Positions 1 to 10,869 of a stretch of 64,000 nucleotides of DNA are shown here, piece by piece. This stretch comes from Collybia mongolica (lineage: Eukaryota; Basidiomycota; Agaricomycetes; Agaricales; Clitocybaceae), in assembly GCA_013420905.1 (NCBI GenBank), contig JAAXNY010000005.1:3782001-3846000 (forward strand), read 5' to 3'. The position numbers and the translations under genes were made by a program. Position 1 is the stretch's first letter. Each line of letters begins with the position of its first letter. Below the pieces are notes generated by a model, which worked only from the letters and a program-made list of their open reading frames with translations, did not search any database and had not been told where the DNA came from.

Positions 1-1351
1 CCACTGTGGAGCAAGTCCTGGACCAGGTGGGGTCGCGCTTCGAGCGCGACAATGGTGAAAGTATCTTTCAGGATACTTTCCTCGTCCCTCCTCGCATGGT
101 TGGCGCACCGCGCCGTTACCATCAGTACCGGGACAGTTGGTCCGCCGCGCCCTTGCCGGCGCGCTCCCCGGTCTTGGTACCCGCGGTTCGTTTATTACTG
201 CTTTTTATTACTTTTCTTCGGTAGTTGACTTATTTTAATAGCCCCTCAAGCGGAAGCGTACAGCTGGGTCCAAGGGCAAAGGCCGTGCGGTTCCCCAGGT
301 ATATCCTTTACTTTACGAGTTTCACATTATTGCTGACTTGATTTCAAAATTCTAGTCCGACATGTCGCGCGCCCAGGGGACTGGCAGTGCTTCCGCGCCG
401 CGTCCCTCGGAAGCAGGCCCGGTATGTCTCTTTTCTCTCTTGAAGTCATTTACTTTTACTCATCTTTATCTCCTTAGTCCTCTGGGCAGCCGCTGGTGAG
501 GGTTGAAGTCCCTGAACTTCGGCTCTTCGATGATGAGATCGCCCGCCAGTTGGCTCAAGAGGGGTTCGCGGAGTTGTTGCCTCCCGCGGCCCCTTCTCCT
601 CGTCGGTCGCGTAAGACCACTCGCTCTAGGGATAGGGCACAGGCGACACGCCGCAAGCACGCGCTGGTTCCCAACCGGGAGCTGACGCCGCTACAGTCCC
701 CTATTACCTCCCTGCTGGCTGACCTTGCGCCGCGGCGCTCTTCCGTATGTTTATTACTACTTTATTTCTTGTTACTGATCATTTTTACTAGGTGGGCTAT
801 CCTTGCACAATGTGCACCACCCGCGGCGACATTGAGTGCACCTTCAACGGTTGGGGTAAACCGTGCGTGGAATGCGCCACCGCCAAGAAGGGGAAGTGCA
901 GCTTCAGCCTCACTCCCCAGAAGCGCGCTAGGCTCCGTGAGGATCTGGGGCCCATGCTTGGTGCGGGCATTTCTAGTAAGCCATCTTCTTTCCGTCTTTT
1001 TGTTTACTACTGATTTTACTTATTCTACTAGCGGTTGCTGAAGCCTATGCTCAGCTCGGCGACGCGGACACCCTTGCCGCGGAGGTCATTCAGGCCGCTA
1101 ACCGCGCGCTTGAAATGCGCGACTCCTTGTTGGCGCGCATAGTTGGCACCATTGGTAGGTTGTACGAGGAGGAAGGCCTGGAGGGCCTTCAAAACCTCTT
1201 GCTGACTACGCCAGCCACGGAGAGCGCCCTCCTCTTCTACGCGGACTTCCAGAATCTCCCTTGGCCGCCCTTGGAAGAAGAAGTAGAGGTTGATGACAGT
1301 TCTTCGTCGTCAAGATCTTCTGCGTCCGTGCCTGACAGCGAGGAGGAGTAG
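1..1351 (+). CDS. Zn2Cys6-like cysteine-cluster protein, element-borne (5' partial)
   Basis: The 3' part of a multi-exon gene whose start is left of the window. Exons that keep one frame are 1-185, 242-298, 356-421, 478-744, 792-975 and 1032-1351 (TAG), with introns of 47-57 bp and GT-AG ends. The fifth exon encodes a cysteine array C-x2-C-x7-C-x8-C-x2-C-x7-C with a Pro before the fourth Cys. This is close to the fungal Zn(II)2Cys6 binuclear cluster, although spacing differs from the Gal4 type. Before it lie basic patches (KRKR; an RRSRK-type stretch near 600-650) that could be nuclear signals. The C-terminus is acidic and Ser-rich. A DNA-binding role is inference only. The gene lies antisense to and downstream of pol. 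Exon structure is well supported; function is unknown. Confidence 0.6.
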
Positions 1352-2048
1352 CCGCGCCGCGCCCCCCCCCCCACCTACGTTTTCTTTCTATATGTGTTTT
1401 CCCGGGCCCTAGTGCCCTTACATATCACTTATTCCCCCGCCTTTCGTTGGGCTTCAATTTTATTAATTGAAGTCCAACACTTTGTCTTACATACAGTCCC
1501 TCGGACTATAAACAATGCTATTGATTTGGCTGTGGTTCTATTGTCTTCATAAGAAAGCTTCCGCCCTTGCCCCGGCTACTTAAGTTATAAATAGTACGGT
1601 TTAATTCTGGTGCAATTCTCTCGATCATTAAAAACCGTGGCGCGATCACTGACTTTTTATAGACAATCTATTTCAATCCTTGTAACCTTGGTAGGTTTTT
1701 CCAATTCGATTTTGCTTATACCCATCTCCCCCTCAACACTGATAACAACTGTCCCAGTTGTCATGCGGACACTGCCGCGCTCCACATGAATTTTTACGGA
1801 GCTCCTTTTTTTTTAATTGGGCCCAGCATTTCAATTAGGCACTGGTGTCTCGGACCTGTTCAGTTGAAATGTATAGATTTTTCTGGGGATAGAACGCGCG
1901 CAACGAATGAGAGACTGGGTAGCACTTCTCTAGTCGTAGAGGTATAAAAAGGGCACTGGCTGTGCTTTTTGTCCCAAGACATCGCCCAACTCTATTATAC
2001 TCTCTTTACAACGTTCTGGTTCGAAGAATCAATTTCCTCTGCATCATT
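1352..2048. other. Spacer between the two antisense genes, rich in short hairpins
   Basis: No ORF is supported here. An 11-C run (1362-1372) follows the first stop codon. Perfect short inverted repeats occur at 1452-1472 (CTTCAATT/AATTGAAG), 1495-1507 (AGTCC/GGACT), 1745-1761 (ACAACTG/CAGTTGT, 3-nt loop) and 1828-1870 (ATTTCAA/TTGAAAT). The right part must hold the promoter of the second gene. Confidence 0.6.
1943..1950 (+). promoter_or_regulatory. TATA box of the second antisense gene
   Basis: TATAAAAA lies 99 bp upstream of the ATG at 2049, a normal fungal distance. It suggests that this gene has its own promoter, independent of the element LTR on the other strand. Confidence 0.55.
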
Positions 2049-3426
2049 ATGACTAGCCCCCCCAACTATCAAGACATCGAGAACTTCAAGATGGTCCAAG
2101 CTCAGTGGCACACCTTTCAAGCTCGTTTATCGATGGACACCCTTGTTGAACAAAGGGTCAGCGTCCGGAAGTTAGGCGAAACCGCGGTACACTTTTTACC
2201 AATTAACTTATATACGCCGTTATCGTAACAACTTTTACAATTTACAGCTACTCCTGACTGAGTCCAAAATGGTTTTGACGGAGCGGTCCTGGCAGAATGT
2301 TATCTTTGGCGTCCGTAAAGCATTCCAGGGACTACAACATGTATACCCCGAGTTACTTCAAGAGCCCGTCTACCGCAACATTGTGACTCTTACTGCCGCT
2401 ATTCACCGTCACCGTGAAAAGGTCCGCACCGAGCACCTGTCTCAAACCGCGGTGCGCGCTTTTTACCTTATCTTGCACTGTACTGTTCTTAAACCATGGT
2501 TTTCTGGTACTAGGTCCCTGCTACTGGTGGTGATGCGGATAGTCCCACTATTCCAGGCGAGGTCATTGCTGGCGGTGAATATGACGGTGACATTGAAATG
2601 TCTGGTACTGACTCGGTATGTTTCTTTTTAGCTACCGCGCTGTCAGTGCGCGACATACTCAATGGCGTCTCTTCTTTACTCAAGAATATGGTCATTGATT
2701 CCGGCGCTACGGCTAGCGCTACTGTCTCTGGGCCAGTGACTAGTCGTCTCCTTAGTGAAGGACCAATCACCCGTAGTCGCAAGGAGAAGGAGAACATTAA
2801 GGTTCCCCGTGTCAAAAGGACTAAGGCTGAAAAGGCTGCCATCAAGGTACCCATTCTTGTTTTTGCTCTGTCTATTACTTTGTTTCTTATTCCTACAGGA
2901 CGGTAAGCGTTCCGAGCTCAACCGCGGCAGCACTCTTCGTCCCAAAAAGCGTACGAGGCAGGACACCCCCGATGAAGATCCAAAGGCATCTGCTGAGGGT
3001 ACGTTTTCTAATAATAGATGGTTCTATTTTTATACTGACTGTGTATCAGATACTCGTGTCTTTATTGACTTCCGTCCCTCCAAGGAGCACGATGTAGTCT
3101 TAGCGCGGGCGCGCTTGATTGCTGACGCGGGCGATCCCTTGTCACACACCAAGCAAGCCCTCGGTAGGATGCTTTTAAACTACCGCGCTGAGTTGGAGGA
3201 GATCAGTCATACAGTGTCCTTCTTATTGAAGCGTCGTGACGCCACTATGGACGAGGTTACTCGCCTCAACGGTCTAATGAACGAGGCCGCTCTGGAGGGA
3301 GGCTCTGACGAGGCTGCCACTGCAAGCGCTACCGAAGTCCATGACCAGGATGACAATGATAAAGAGGAGGTAGCTCCGGCTGATGTGCCCTTGCCCGAGG
3401 TTGAAGACGACTTCATATCTGCTTGA
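2049..3426 (+). CDS. Basic/acidic coiled protein of unknown function, element-borne, 5 introns
   Basis: ATG at 2049, TGA at 3424-3426. In-frame exons: 2049-2186, 2248-2451, 2514-2615, 2685-2846, 2899-2998 and 3050-3426. Introns of 51-69 bp all have GT-AG ends. The product is about 335 residues. The N-terminal half may be helical. The middle is highly basic (Lys/Arg runs around 2760-2960, possible nuclear signal). The C-terminal third is a predicted helix with a heptad-like pattern followed by an acidic tail. I recognise no family. Its plan (basic middle, helical region, acidic end) resembles the preceding gene without the cysteine cluster. It converges on pol, whose stop is 147 bp away on the other strand. 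Introns antisense to the genomic transcript would survive reverse transcription, so they do not argue against it being cargo. Confidence 0.65.
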
Positions 3427-3572
3427 GGGTAGTCCAATTAACTTCCTCCTTAGTTATGGTGTCCCTCCCCACGCTCCTTTGTATTACTGTCTTTACTCGG
3501 TTTAACACTGTCCTTACTACTTAGCTTCGTTGCTTACACTGTCTTTACTGCTTCTGTTTTCATACTGATTTA

Positions 3573-6500
3573 TCACTTATGCAACTTCCGGTGTGACATA
3601 GTAGTTTGTGGTAGTGCCGGCGCTATCCCCTCTTCAGTGTTTTCACTAGAGCTTGACTCTGAATCGGACTGATCCAATTGGACTCTGTCAAAGGTATAGT
3701 CACGCTCCTTATAAACTTGTCTATTAGCGGGATCTTTCGATTCCACTAAAGCATTTAATGTTTCGCTAGAGATGTCTATTAGATCTTGCAGATTATCCGG
3801 CAGTTCAATTGTACTCCTAGCAAAATAGGGAATAACCCTAAACGCCCCCACTTTATGTTGCCACACCGATCCATCCATTTCACAAACAATATAGGCTCCC
3901 CCGCGGTTTCGTCTCAGGACTATCATTGGTCCCAGGTACCGTGGCTTCAGCTTTTTATCGAGCGAACTTTCGACCTCGGTATTTCTAACTAGTACTAAAC
4001 TTCCTGGTTTGAAATCATAGTCTCTGATGGTCGCGCTGTGATCCTTCTCATACTGTAATAGTCTCCTTCGTTTTTCTATATTGATACGTTTCCTCATATC
4101 GGCCACATGCTGGACGTGCTTAGCTAGAGCCTGCGCTCTAAACCCAATGAGTTCCTCTGTAGTCAATATTTTTCCTGGTAACTTTACTAACCAAGTGGCT
4201 TCAATGATATCTAACGGTAAGGTTGGGTGCGCGCCCGTAATCATAAAATAGGGGGAGCAACCCGTCCCTCTCCGTATAGTAATCCTGTCAGCCCACATTA
4301 CATGGTGGAAGAAGTAGTACCACTTCTTTACATCACCACCTGTAGCTTTGAAGACAGCTTGACGCACATCCCAATGTGCGCGCTCGGCGATCCCATTTCC
4401 TTTGGAATTGTATGGTGATATACTTATTCCTGTAATACCATACTTGGATTCCAGCCACGCTTTGGCTGCGACAAAGGCAGGACCATTATCCGTTACAATT
4501 TCCGTTAGAGAACCCCATCTACAAATTACTTCTTCGAACAGCCACCTTCCCAAGGTCTTGCCGTCCTCAGATTTGAGGGGCGCGCCTTCCATCCATGAAG
4601 ACAGCGCACATCTTCCTTGGACAATGTATTTATAACCGTTAGACGATGGGCTCATATACATGGTGTCTGCATGCAATACTTGGAATATAGACGGTGTGTG
4701 GGTTATAACAGGAGGGATTCTCAACAAAGTTAAAAGCCTTGTCTGACAGATGTGACATGACTTCACATACCATGATACATCGCGTTCCATTTCTGGCCAC
4801 CAAAATCTTTTATCTATTAAAGATTTTGTTGCATAGAAACCCCTATGTCCAACAGAATCGTGAGACGCCTTCATCATATATGTTCGGTGATTTTTATCAA
4901 CAACAAGCTGGTGCGCGCTATCGATATTTTTCCTATACATCCTGCCTTCTGGATCCAAAAAGAAATTAGACGCCTGCCTTGCAAACTTTAGGTAGGCGCG
5001 ATCTGTCATTCCTTTTGGTCTCTTTTGTGGTCTTTTTAACCATTCTTTTATTAAAGGTAGGTTTTTATCCTGTTCCTGTGCCGTAGGTGTCCGTTTAGAC
5101 TCATCATATACTTCCCTTACATTAGGGTCGTATTTAAACTTTTCATTGGGTATGACAGTAGTATTTACAAGTTGCTTTAGATAAGCTTCTCTTTGAATAC
5201 CGAACCGTCCTAAACCTAAGTGCTGTTTTACTTCTCCGATAAATGCTGCTTCACCAGCCCAGGCATTGTTTACTTCCACTTCAAAATCAGAGATTTCCTT
5301 TGCAAGTTGGAATAGATATCCACCGCGCGTGTCGATCTCCTCTTTAAAGTCTGACAGTTCCAAAGGGTCATCCAATCCTTCCGTTGGGTTGATAAACCTT
5401 AAAGGACCTGAGGGTTCGTCGTAACCATCGTCTGGGTCCGGGTAGACAGGATCCCCTAGCCGCGCGTCGCGTCTTGACAGACTGTCTGGGCCAAAGCCTT
5501 TACCAGCTTTATGAACCAAAGTAAAGTGGAACATAAGTATCCTATCGATCCACCTATTTACCGTTGCATTAGGTCCTAAACTTGGGTTTGATAACATCCC
5601 CTTAATGTACTTTGCATCCGTTTCCACTACCAAATTTCGTACTCCAATAAACCAATAATAACATGCCATTAGAACTCTCATTAATCCAAATAGCTCTCGT
5701 TTGGGTTGTGAGAAGCGCGCTTCGCGCTCATTCAGAGTTATCGAGTCAAATCTAGCATAGTGCTTTCTTCCAGGTATATCAGGGTCTTCCTGGTAGATAT
5801 AGTAGCCTACGGCTTTCCATGACGTATCTACTGACAGTACTACTGGCGTATTCCAGGTGTAATTAATTGGACGGAGCGCGGGGCTATTTTTAAGTGCGTC
5901 TAATAATAGCTGCTGCGCTTCTTCTTGCTCAGGCCCCCATATCCAAGGTTCACTACTCCTAGTTAACTTTTGAATTGGTTGACCTATACGGGCGAAGTCT
6001 TTAATGAAATTCCTGCATACACCAATAGTTCCCATGTAAGCGCGTACTTCACTGACATCTTTGCATGGTCCCCATCTTTCAACTACACCGATTCTATCTG
6101 TAGTAGGTTTCCGTCCTTCATATGTACATCTATGTCCTACCACTAGAATTTCACTTGCGCATAACATAGACTTATATCCTGAAAATGTTCCTCCAGAATA
6201 CTTCATTCTCTGTACGACGCGATTTACATTTTGCATATGTTCCCAGAAGAAGTGCCTAACACCTGGAGCACCAGGTAGCTCTTCTTCTGTTCCGTCCGGT
6301 AGTTCGTAACGCGTTGCTGGACCGCGCACGGGTACATCATCAATATAGGGTATTGTGACATGTGGTACCTCATCCTGTAGGATGTACGTGACATCGTCAT
6401 GAAATATTGGAACAGAATTCGTCCATCCCATAGGGAGTGTTACTAATCTCAGCGCGCCAAATGGTGTTTGGAACGTGGTTAGATCGCGCGAGGTTTCTGC

Positions 6501-7616
6501 TAAAGGCCTCTCATCGTATCCTACATATAGATCCATCATTCCGCCACAAGCGCGCCCTGCGAAGTGTTCTGCTAGTTCTTCGGTAGCGGGTGGTAGACCC
6601 GAGTGCACTATTGTGACTGCATTCAGTGGTTCTAGACTATGTACAATTCTAAGCTTCTTTCCTGGGCCTTTCTTTAATACGGTAAACCATCTAGACCTGT
6701 ATGATGAATTGGATCTCTCATAGACTCCTGCATCAATTTTTGTCTTGATGATTTTACAAACATCTTCATAGATTCCTGGTGGGATTCTAATGTTCCTCTC
6801 TGTCCACGGCGTATGTGGGACTACTGGTATTTCGACGGGAGGAAAATATTCCTTCTTAAAACTACCGCGCTCACTATCATTCCAAGCAAAACCATCATTA
6901 TGTTTGCACATAAAGTCGTGGATTATATCCATCTCTTTAGGTTTTAAGAAGCTTTCTTCTTCGTGTACTCTTTGGAATTCCGCGCGCCTTTCCTCAGTGT
7001 ACCTCCCAGTTGGTTTAAACGGAGGTGGGTTAGGCGTTAGAACTGGTAGGGCTGCTAAAGGGTCGCCCTTTATATCTCTGATAATTCTAAATTTATCAGG
7101 CAGGTCCGCCAGTGTTGGTTTTGTTTTCAAATGTACTGGTTTATACTTCTTTCCTACTAGCTGATCCATGGTCTCAATATTACACTTTTCACTTGTTGCC
7201 GTTCCAAGACCGCGCTCGTTTGTGCCAATTTGCCACTGCTTTAATTTACTTAAAGCTTTATTGATCATGGGCTGTTCTTGAGCGTATGTCAGCGGTCTAG
7301 TGGGTGTGCTTGCTGGGTCCCTACTGTTCTGCTCGTAGTTTATTACTGGTCCATCGCGCTCATCTACGGAAGCCAAGTACGTGGCTAGTAATTCGCGTTC
7401 AGGTACTGTACTATTCATGTTTACATCACTTCTAGACAAAAAGACATCTCTAAGTTCTTTGTGACCAAAATTCCGCTTATCAGTAGGGTGTCTATAACCC
7501 GTTATAATAAAGTTCCCGTCCTCATCTTCAGCAATTTCTACGGCTAGCTCTCCTTGATCACTTTGGATTAATTCATCGAAGGCCGAAAATCCTGCTCCAG
7601 TTGTCTTTTCAACAGC
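3573..7616 (-). CDS. pol: Gypsy Pol: reverse transcriptase, RNase H, integrase
   Basis: The frame is open from 7616 to the TAA near 3573. The first listed codon at 7439 is TTG, and no ATG opens the frame, so translation must enter from the protease frame. With residue 1 at 7439: RT has the fingers/palm motif TPFGALR near 325 and the catalytic YIDD near 365. RNase H has Asp near 538 (VLSVDTS) and VETDAK near 605. Integrase has the HHCC zinc finger (H-x3-H ... CHIC, about 860-898), then the D,D,E core: HADTM near 924, VTDNG near 984 and IAERAH near 1019. A GPY/F-like module ([10 protein letters not shown]) follows. No chromodomain is visible. All catalytic acids are present and there are no stops, so activity is possible. 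Confidence 0.93.
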   Translation of the reverse strand, partial: AVEKTTGAGFSAFDELIQSDQGELAVEIAEDEDGNFIITGYRHPTDKRNFGHKELRDVFLSRSDVNMNSTVPERELLATYLASVDERDGPVINYEQNSRDPASTPTRPLTYAQEQPMINKALSKLKQWQIGTNERGLGTATSEKCNIETMDQLVGKKYKPVHLKTKPTLADLPDKFRIIRDIKGDPLAALPVLTPNPPPFKPTGRYTEERRAEFQRVHEEESFLKPKEMDIIHDFMCKHNDGFAWNDSERGSFKKEYFPPVEIPVVPHTPWTERNIRIPPGIYEDVCKIIKTKIDAGVYERSNSSYRSRWFTVLKKGPGKKLRIVHSLEPLNAVTIVHSGLPPATEELAEHFAGRACGGMMDLYVGYDERPLAETSRDLTTFQTPFGALRLVTLPMGWTNSVPIFHDDVTYILQDEVPHVTIPYIDDVPVRGPATRYELPDGTEEELPGAPGVRHFFWEHMQNVNRVVQRMKYSGGTFSGYKSMLCASEILVVGHRCTYEGRKPTTDRIGVVERWGPCKDVSEVRAYMGTIGVCRNFIKDFARIGQPIQKLTRSSEPWIWGPEQEEAQQLLLDALKNSPALRPINYTWNTPVVLSVDTSWKAVGYYIYQEDPDIPGRKHYARFDSITLNEREARFSQPKRELFGLMRVLMACYYWFIGVRNLVVETDAKYIKGMLSNPSLGPNATVNRWIDRILMFHFTLVHKAGKGFGPDSLSRRDARLGDPVYPDPDDGYDEPSGPLRFINPTEGLDDPLELSDFKEEIDTRGGYLFQLAKEISDFEVEVNNAWAGEAAFIGEVKQHLGLGRFGIQREAYLKQLVNTTVIPNEKFKYDPNVREVYDESKRTPTAQEQDKNLPLIKEWLKRPQKRPKGMTDRAYLKFARQASNFFLDPEGRMYRKNIDSAHQLVVDKNHRTYMMKASHDSVGHRGFYATKSLIDKRFWWPEMERDVSWYVKSCHICQTRLLTLLRIPPVITHTPSIFQVLHADTMYMSPSSNGYKYIVQGRCALSSWMEGAPLKSEDGKTLGRWLFEEVICRWGSLTEIVTDNGPAFVAAKAWLESKYGITGISISPYNSKGNGIAERAHWDVRQAVFKATGGDVKKWYYFFHHVMWADRITIRRGTGCSPYFMITGAHPTLPLDIIEATWLVKLPGKILTTEELIGFRAQALAKHVQHVADMRKRINIEKRRRLLQYEKDHSATIRDYDFKPGSLVLVRNTEVESSLDKKLKPRYLGPMIVLRRNRGGAYIVCEMDGSVWQHKVGAFRVIPYFARSTIELPDNLQDLIDISSETLNALVESKDPANRQVYKERDYTFDRVQLDQSDSESSSSENTEEGIAPALPQTTMSHRKLHK

Positions 7617-8773
7617 TTAGGCGGTGATCCCTTTGCATGGGTAGGAATAGTACACCTTCGTCCCGTGTTAGGGTCCGTGATAGTGACTACTTGTCCCCCG
7701 TCCCGAGCATTTTTGATCTGACTTTCCGTGAGTGTATCAAACGGTCTCCCGAGCAATACTTTGTATGCGGGTGAATTTATAATATGTACTTGGAGGTAGA
7801 TGGCCATGTCATTAAACAAGAAAGGGACATTGCGCGCTAATCCCGCTGTTTTCTCCACTTGTTTATTAGCACTCTGCATGTGTATGACAACGTCCGGATC
7901 CCATGAAATATCCAAGTCTAAAGCCGTTTGTTTAGCCATTGATACTATTTGGGATCCCCCATCTAATAAAGATTCCTCCGTTCCTACCCCATTTATTACT
8001 GGATATACTGCGCGCAAAGAGGCCGATTCTTTTGCTACATACAACTGTTTGGGCTCTTCCCCGGCTGGTAAAGATTCTAAATACTGTAGGACTGGGTCCC
8101 CGCATATTATAGATCCCTTAGGTATTCCGCCGCGGTCATACTCTGAGATGAAGAAAGACTGGAATGGGATTGACTCTACTGGTAGCGCGTCATGCCGTAA
8201 GTAGTTATCATCAAGTTCCCAGTCCCCTCCAAAGGGTAAGACGTCTTCCTCATCTATTCCGTTTATTTGCAAGTTAGCGTCCCTTTGGGTAAGGGACTTA
8301 CGTCTGGCAGTTACAATATTCTTTATTCCATCTCTAATGGTTTTTGACGAGCCCATTAACTCTCCCGTGGTCAATGTGATAGGGTTGTCTAACACTTTAG
8401 CAATTATATCGCCACCTTTTAATTTTACTTCTATCGGGGACTTAGTTTCATAAGTCGGACCGCGCTTAGTGTTAAAATTAGGTAGCGGATCAACTGGTTC
8501 AGGGTTGCGTTCCGTTCTCCGGGGTATGTAGGGTACCACGGGCACATCGATGTAGGGTAATTCTTTTCGTACTGGGGACTTTACTGATGGTTCAACAAAT
8601 TTTACTTTCTTTTTACTAGGAGACGGCGCTACCAACTCCTCTTCACTACTATCCTGACTACTCTCTGAATTGTTACTTTCTTGACGACTATTTCTATTTT
8701 TACTTCGGTCCTCTGGCTGTCTCTTGGAACGCGACCTAGTCGTAGGTCTAGCGTGTTCCTTAGCCTCCTTCAT
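7568..8773 (-). CDS. Gypsy retroviral-type aspartic protease ORF
   Basis: 401 residues from an ATG at 8773, or reached by frameshift from gag because the same frame is open up to 8797. The first 75 residues are charged and low complexity. The catalytic loop reads [11 protein letters not shown] (residue about 270), a variant of the usual D-T/S-G retropepsin triad (DGG). The flap-side KVLLGRPF motif follows, as in gypsy proteases. Its stop (7568) overlaps the pol frame by 49 nt; pol is -1 relative to this frame. The long N-terminal part has no recognised domain. It would process Gag and Gag-Pro-Pol in virus-like particles. Confidence 0.85.
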   Translation of the reverse strand: MKEAKEHARPTTRSRSKRQPEDRSKNRNSRQESNNSESSQDSSEEELVAPSPSKKKVKFVEPSVKSPVRKELPYIDVPVVPYIPRRTERNPEPVDPLPNFNTKRGPTYETKSPIEVKLKGGDIIAKVLDNPITLTTGELMGSSKTIRDGIKNIVTARRKSLTQRDANLQINGIDEEDVLPFGGDWELDDNYLRHDALPVESIPFQSFFISEYDRGGIPKGSIICGDPVLQYLESLPAGEEPKQLYVAKESASLRAVYPVINGVGTEESLLDGGSQIVSMAKQTALDLDISWDPDVVIHMQSANKQVEKTAGLARNVPFLFNDMAIYLQVHIINSPAYKVLLGRPFDTLTESQIKNARDGGQVVTITDPNTGRRCTIPTHAKGSPPKLLKRQLEQDFRPSMN

Positions 8774-8778
8774 CGGAC

Positions 8779-10290
8779 CTAATTGAAACCCGACTCTTTA
8801 ACCTTGTTTTGGTTATTGAGTTCTGCTACCTGCCCTAATAAAGTACTCATTTGTGCTTGTAAGGCTACTATGTCAGGGTTCGGCGCACTCTTTGCCGTAG
8901 GATTATAGTTATTATTTATATATTCCTGTTTCTGCATCTGAGGCGCTACTGGCAGCGCGGTTTGCGCGCTCTGTTGTCCTAACATTTGTTGCGCTTGAAA
9001 TTGTGCCATTTGTGCCATTATGGCTTTCAAGGTTCCAATGTCGTTACTATTGTCTACTGCATTATGTGACTGCATAACGGACAATACTCCTGGAGCGGGT
9101 CCTTCTGTGACATCTCCGTAATAAAGGGCCGCTACCTTCTTTGAATGGAAGTGTTCCACTTTATCTTTCAATGATACCGTTTCTGGTTCTCTTGGAATAT
9201 ATGATCCGTCTGGTAAGCATACTCCTCCATTTGCGTTGGTTTTTATTTTCCCTTCCTCAAAATGTTTCTGTTTCTCGGGACAGGCCATTATGAAGTGTCC
9301 GGGTGTAAAACAGTAGTGACATTTATACGCATTTGGTCTTTGCGGTTGTCCTTCTTTAGGCTTTCCGTACTGATTCTGATACTGATGCTGCTGGGGTGCG
9401 CTATTTGTGGCATGGTTCTGAACAGTTGCTTGTTGAAGCGCTTTCATTACATCCTCGAATCCACTCCTCGTATTCTTCTCATTTACTTGGAGACGGTCTA
9501 ACAAATTAACTATTTGTTGTTTTATTTCATCCATCTCTACTTTGATTTTGGGCGCTGCTGTTGCTGTTACGGACATTATAAACGATCTATTTGTGTCTGG
9601 AATATTCATGTTGGCTACACCTTCAGAAATGCTGATTGCAGTTGCTATAACTTCCTCCAGATCGTACTGATCCCCTTTTCGTCGCGCGAGCGCGGCGGCT
9701 TCGGCAATAGTATTAGGATCTGCTCGGTTGTTTGTAGCAACGGCTTGTCCTGCCTGTGTAGCATTAGACTGATTATTCCCTAGCAGGGTTAGCCTTCCTT
9801 GTACTTGGGATCTGAAGACTTCGTCTAGACATCCCAAGAACTTGGTAACTAATTCACGGTTAGAGATAATAGGTGGCCTAACTCCCAAGAGTTTAATAGA
9901 TTCTGCTTTGAATTCACGCTTCAGCTTTTTCAGCGCGGCCTCATCGGTTACTCCAATACGTGGGTTGGCGCGACACACTGCCTCTAACTTGGCTACTGAT
10001 CCTTCTACTTGATCGAGTGCTTCCGGATAACTAGAGATCAACTCTGTCTTGAAATCCGTCCAAGTGCCTGTCTTATAGTGGTCTAATGCCCTCCACTCAT
10101 TCTCTGATTGTAGGTCTGCGTATTTTCCCAACATTAACTTCTTTTCTTCATCATTTGTAATGTTACACTCCTTCCATAGGACCTCCATTCGCTCTAGAAA
10201 CCGGATTAAACCCGTGGGCTCTTTTCCTTTGAATACTGGTGCATCACGGACGCCTGGTTGGGGCATATATTTACGAGGGGGTTCAGTCAT
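8779..10290 (-). CDS. gag: Gypsy Gag with CCHC zinc knuckle
   Basis: 503 residues from ATG 10290 to TAG 8779-8781. A retrotrans_gag-like helical region occupies roughly residues 20-180 (KG-x-EPTGLIRFLERME; W..Y..GTW.DFK pattern). Near residues 325-338 is one zinc knuckle C-x2-C-x4-H-x4-C (CHYCFTPGHFIMAC), typical for nucleic-acid binding. The C-terminus is Gln/Asn-rich with a helical end. Capsid assembly and RNA packaging are the known roles of the family. The reading frame stays open upstream to 10638 without another ATG. The last codons form the frameshift heptamer. Confidence 0.92.
   Translation of the reverse strand: MTEPPRKYMPQPGVRDAPVFKGKEPTGLIRFLERMEVLWKECNITNDEEKKLMLGKYADLQSENEWRALDHYKTGTWTDFKTELISSYPEALDQVEGSVAKLEAVCRANPRIGVTDEAALKKLKREFKAESIKLLGVRPPIISNRELVTKFLGCLDEVFRSQVQGRLTLLGNNQSNATQAGQAVATNNRADPNTIAEAAALARRKGDQYDLEEVIATAISISEGVANMNIPDTNRSFIMSVTATAAPKIKVEMDEIKQQIVNLLDRLQVNEKNTRSGFEDVMKALQQATVQNHATNSAPQQHQYQNQYGKPKEGQPQRPNAYKCHYCFTPGHFIMACPEKQKHFEEGKIKTNANGGVCLPDGSYIPREPETVSLKDKVEHFHSKKVAALYYGDVTEGPAPGVLSVMQSHNAVDNSNDIGTLKAIMAQMAQFQAQQMLGQQSAQTALPVAPQMQKQEYINNNYNPTAKSAPNPDIVALQAQMSTLLGQVAELNNQNKVKESGFN
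8785..8791 (-). promoter_or_regulatory. -1 ribosomal frameshift heptamer GGGTTTC at the gag end
   Basis: On the minus strand the end of gag reads TCG GGT TTC AAT TAG. The heptamer G-GGT-TTC fits the X-XXY-YYZ rule exactly, three nucleotides before the gag stop. A -1 slip gives GGG TTT CAA and enters the protease frame, which is open there. The protease ATG lies 5 nt after the gag stop, so reinitiation is the alternative. Confidence 0.65.
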
Positions 10291-10638
10291 GATTACTGAA
10301 CGGTTCTGAGTAGCTAACGAGTTCGGGTTTGCTACTGGGTTTACTACGGACGATCTTCCGCGCGCTACTGGTCTACTAGTAGTCGATATGTTTCCTAAGG
10401 GCTCTGGGGTTCTAAATACTTGCCTTGGTCCTGAAGATCCAAAGGCTGGTTGTGAAGATCCTCGTGTGCGCGCTCGCCTAGGAGGTGGTAACGACTCTGT
10501 TACTCCAGCGTTTTGCGAATTTTTAGTCTGCCGCGTTTTTGTAGCTACTTGTCTTGCAAGTGGCTGATTAGTTAGTCTGTTTGACGAGCTGGCTTGTGGG
10601 CGTGGCTCTTGAGACAGATTGACTAAACTTTCTCCGCT
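10291..10638 (-). other. Open N-terminal extension of the gag frame lacking an ATG
   Basis: The gag frame continues without a stop for about 116 codons upstream of the ATG at 10290, back to a TAG at 10639-10641. The predicted residues are Arg/Ser/Pro/Thr-rich and basic, with no Met. It could be 5' leader that happens to be open, or an exon joined to an upstream start, or it could use a non-AUG start. Confidence 0.4.
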
Positions 10639-10723
10639 CTACTTCAATTTGTAGACGACGTTACTCGTCTTGGTATAATATTTTTCAAAGAAAGATGCTC
10701 TCTTTAGACTATTCAAAAACTCT

Positions 10724-10744
10724 GAACCCTCGCGGTGGGCTCCA
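10724..10744 (-). other. Primer-binding site candidate
   Basis: The minus strand begins TGGAGCCCACCG here, two bases downstream of the proposed LTR end at 10747. TGG at the start is expected, because tRNAs end in CCA. I could not match the next bases to a named tRNA. Confidence 0.4.
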
Positions 10745-10869
10745 GATGAAAGGGGGCTCCTGGGCTATAAGTGCGCTGATGCTATGACATGTAATCTCTC
10801 TCACACACACACCAAACCTAACAATCAACACACGAACAGTAGGAATCGCCTGTTTTGAGTTCGGGTTCA

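Noticed and set aside
1362..1372. Run of 11 C as the complement of a polypurine tract marking the 3' LTR
   Set aside because: No sequence resembling the 10747-11963 LTR follows it, and it lies just after a coding exon.
1..3426. The two plus-strand genes as ordinary host genes beside the retrotransposon
   Set aside because: The gypsy element interrupts a Tc1 gene, yet no LTR or Tc1 remnant separates pol from these genes, and the CGCG-rich composition is shared. Held as the less likely alternative.
3786..7164. Several plus-strand ORFs of 60-124 codons opposite pol
   Set aside because: Shadow frames of the minus-strand Pol; no domains, and Pol explains every base.
10724..10744. Possible tRNA gene or tRNA fragment ending GGGCTCCA
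   Set aside because: No T-arm or cloverleaf could be drawn upstream; better explained as a primer-binding site complement.
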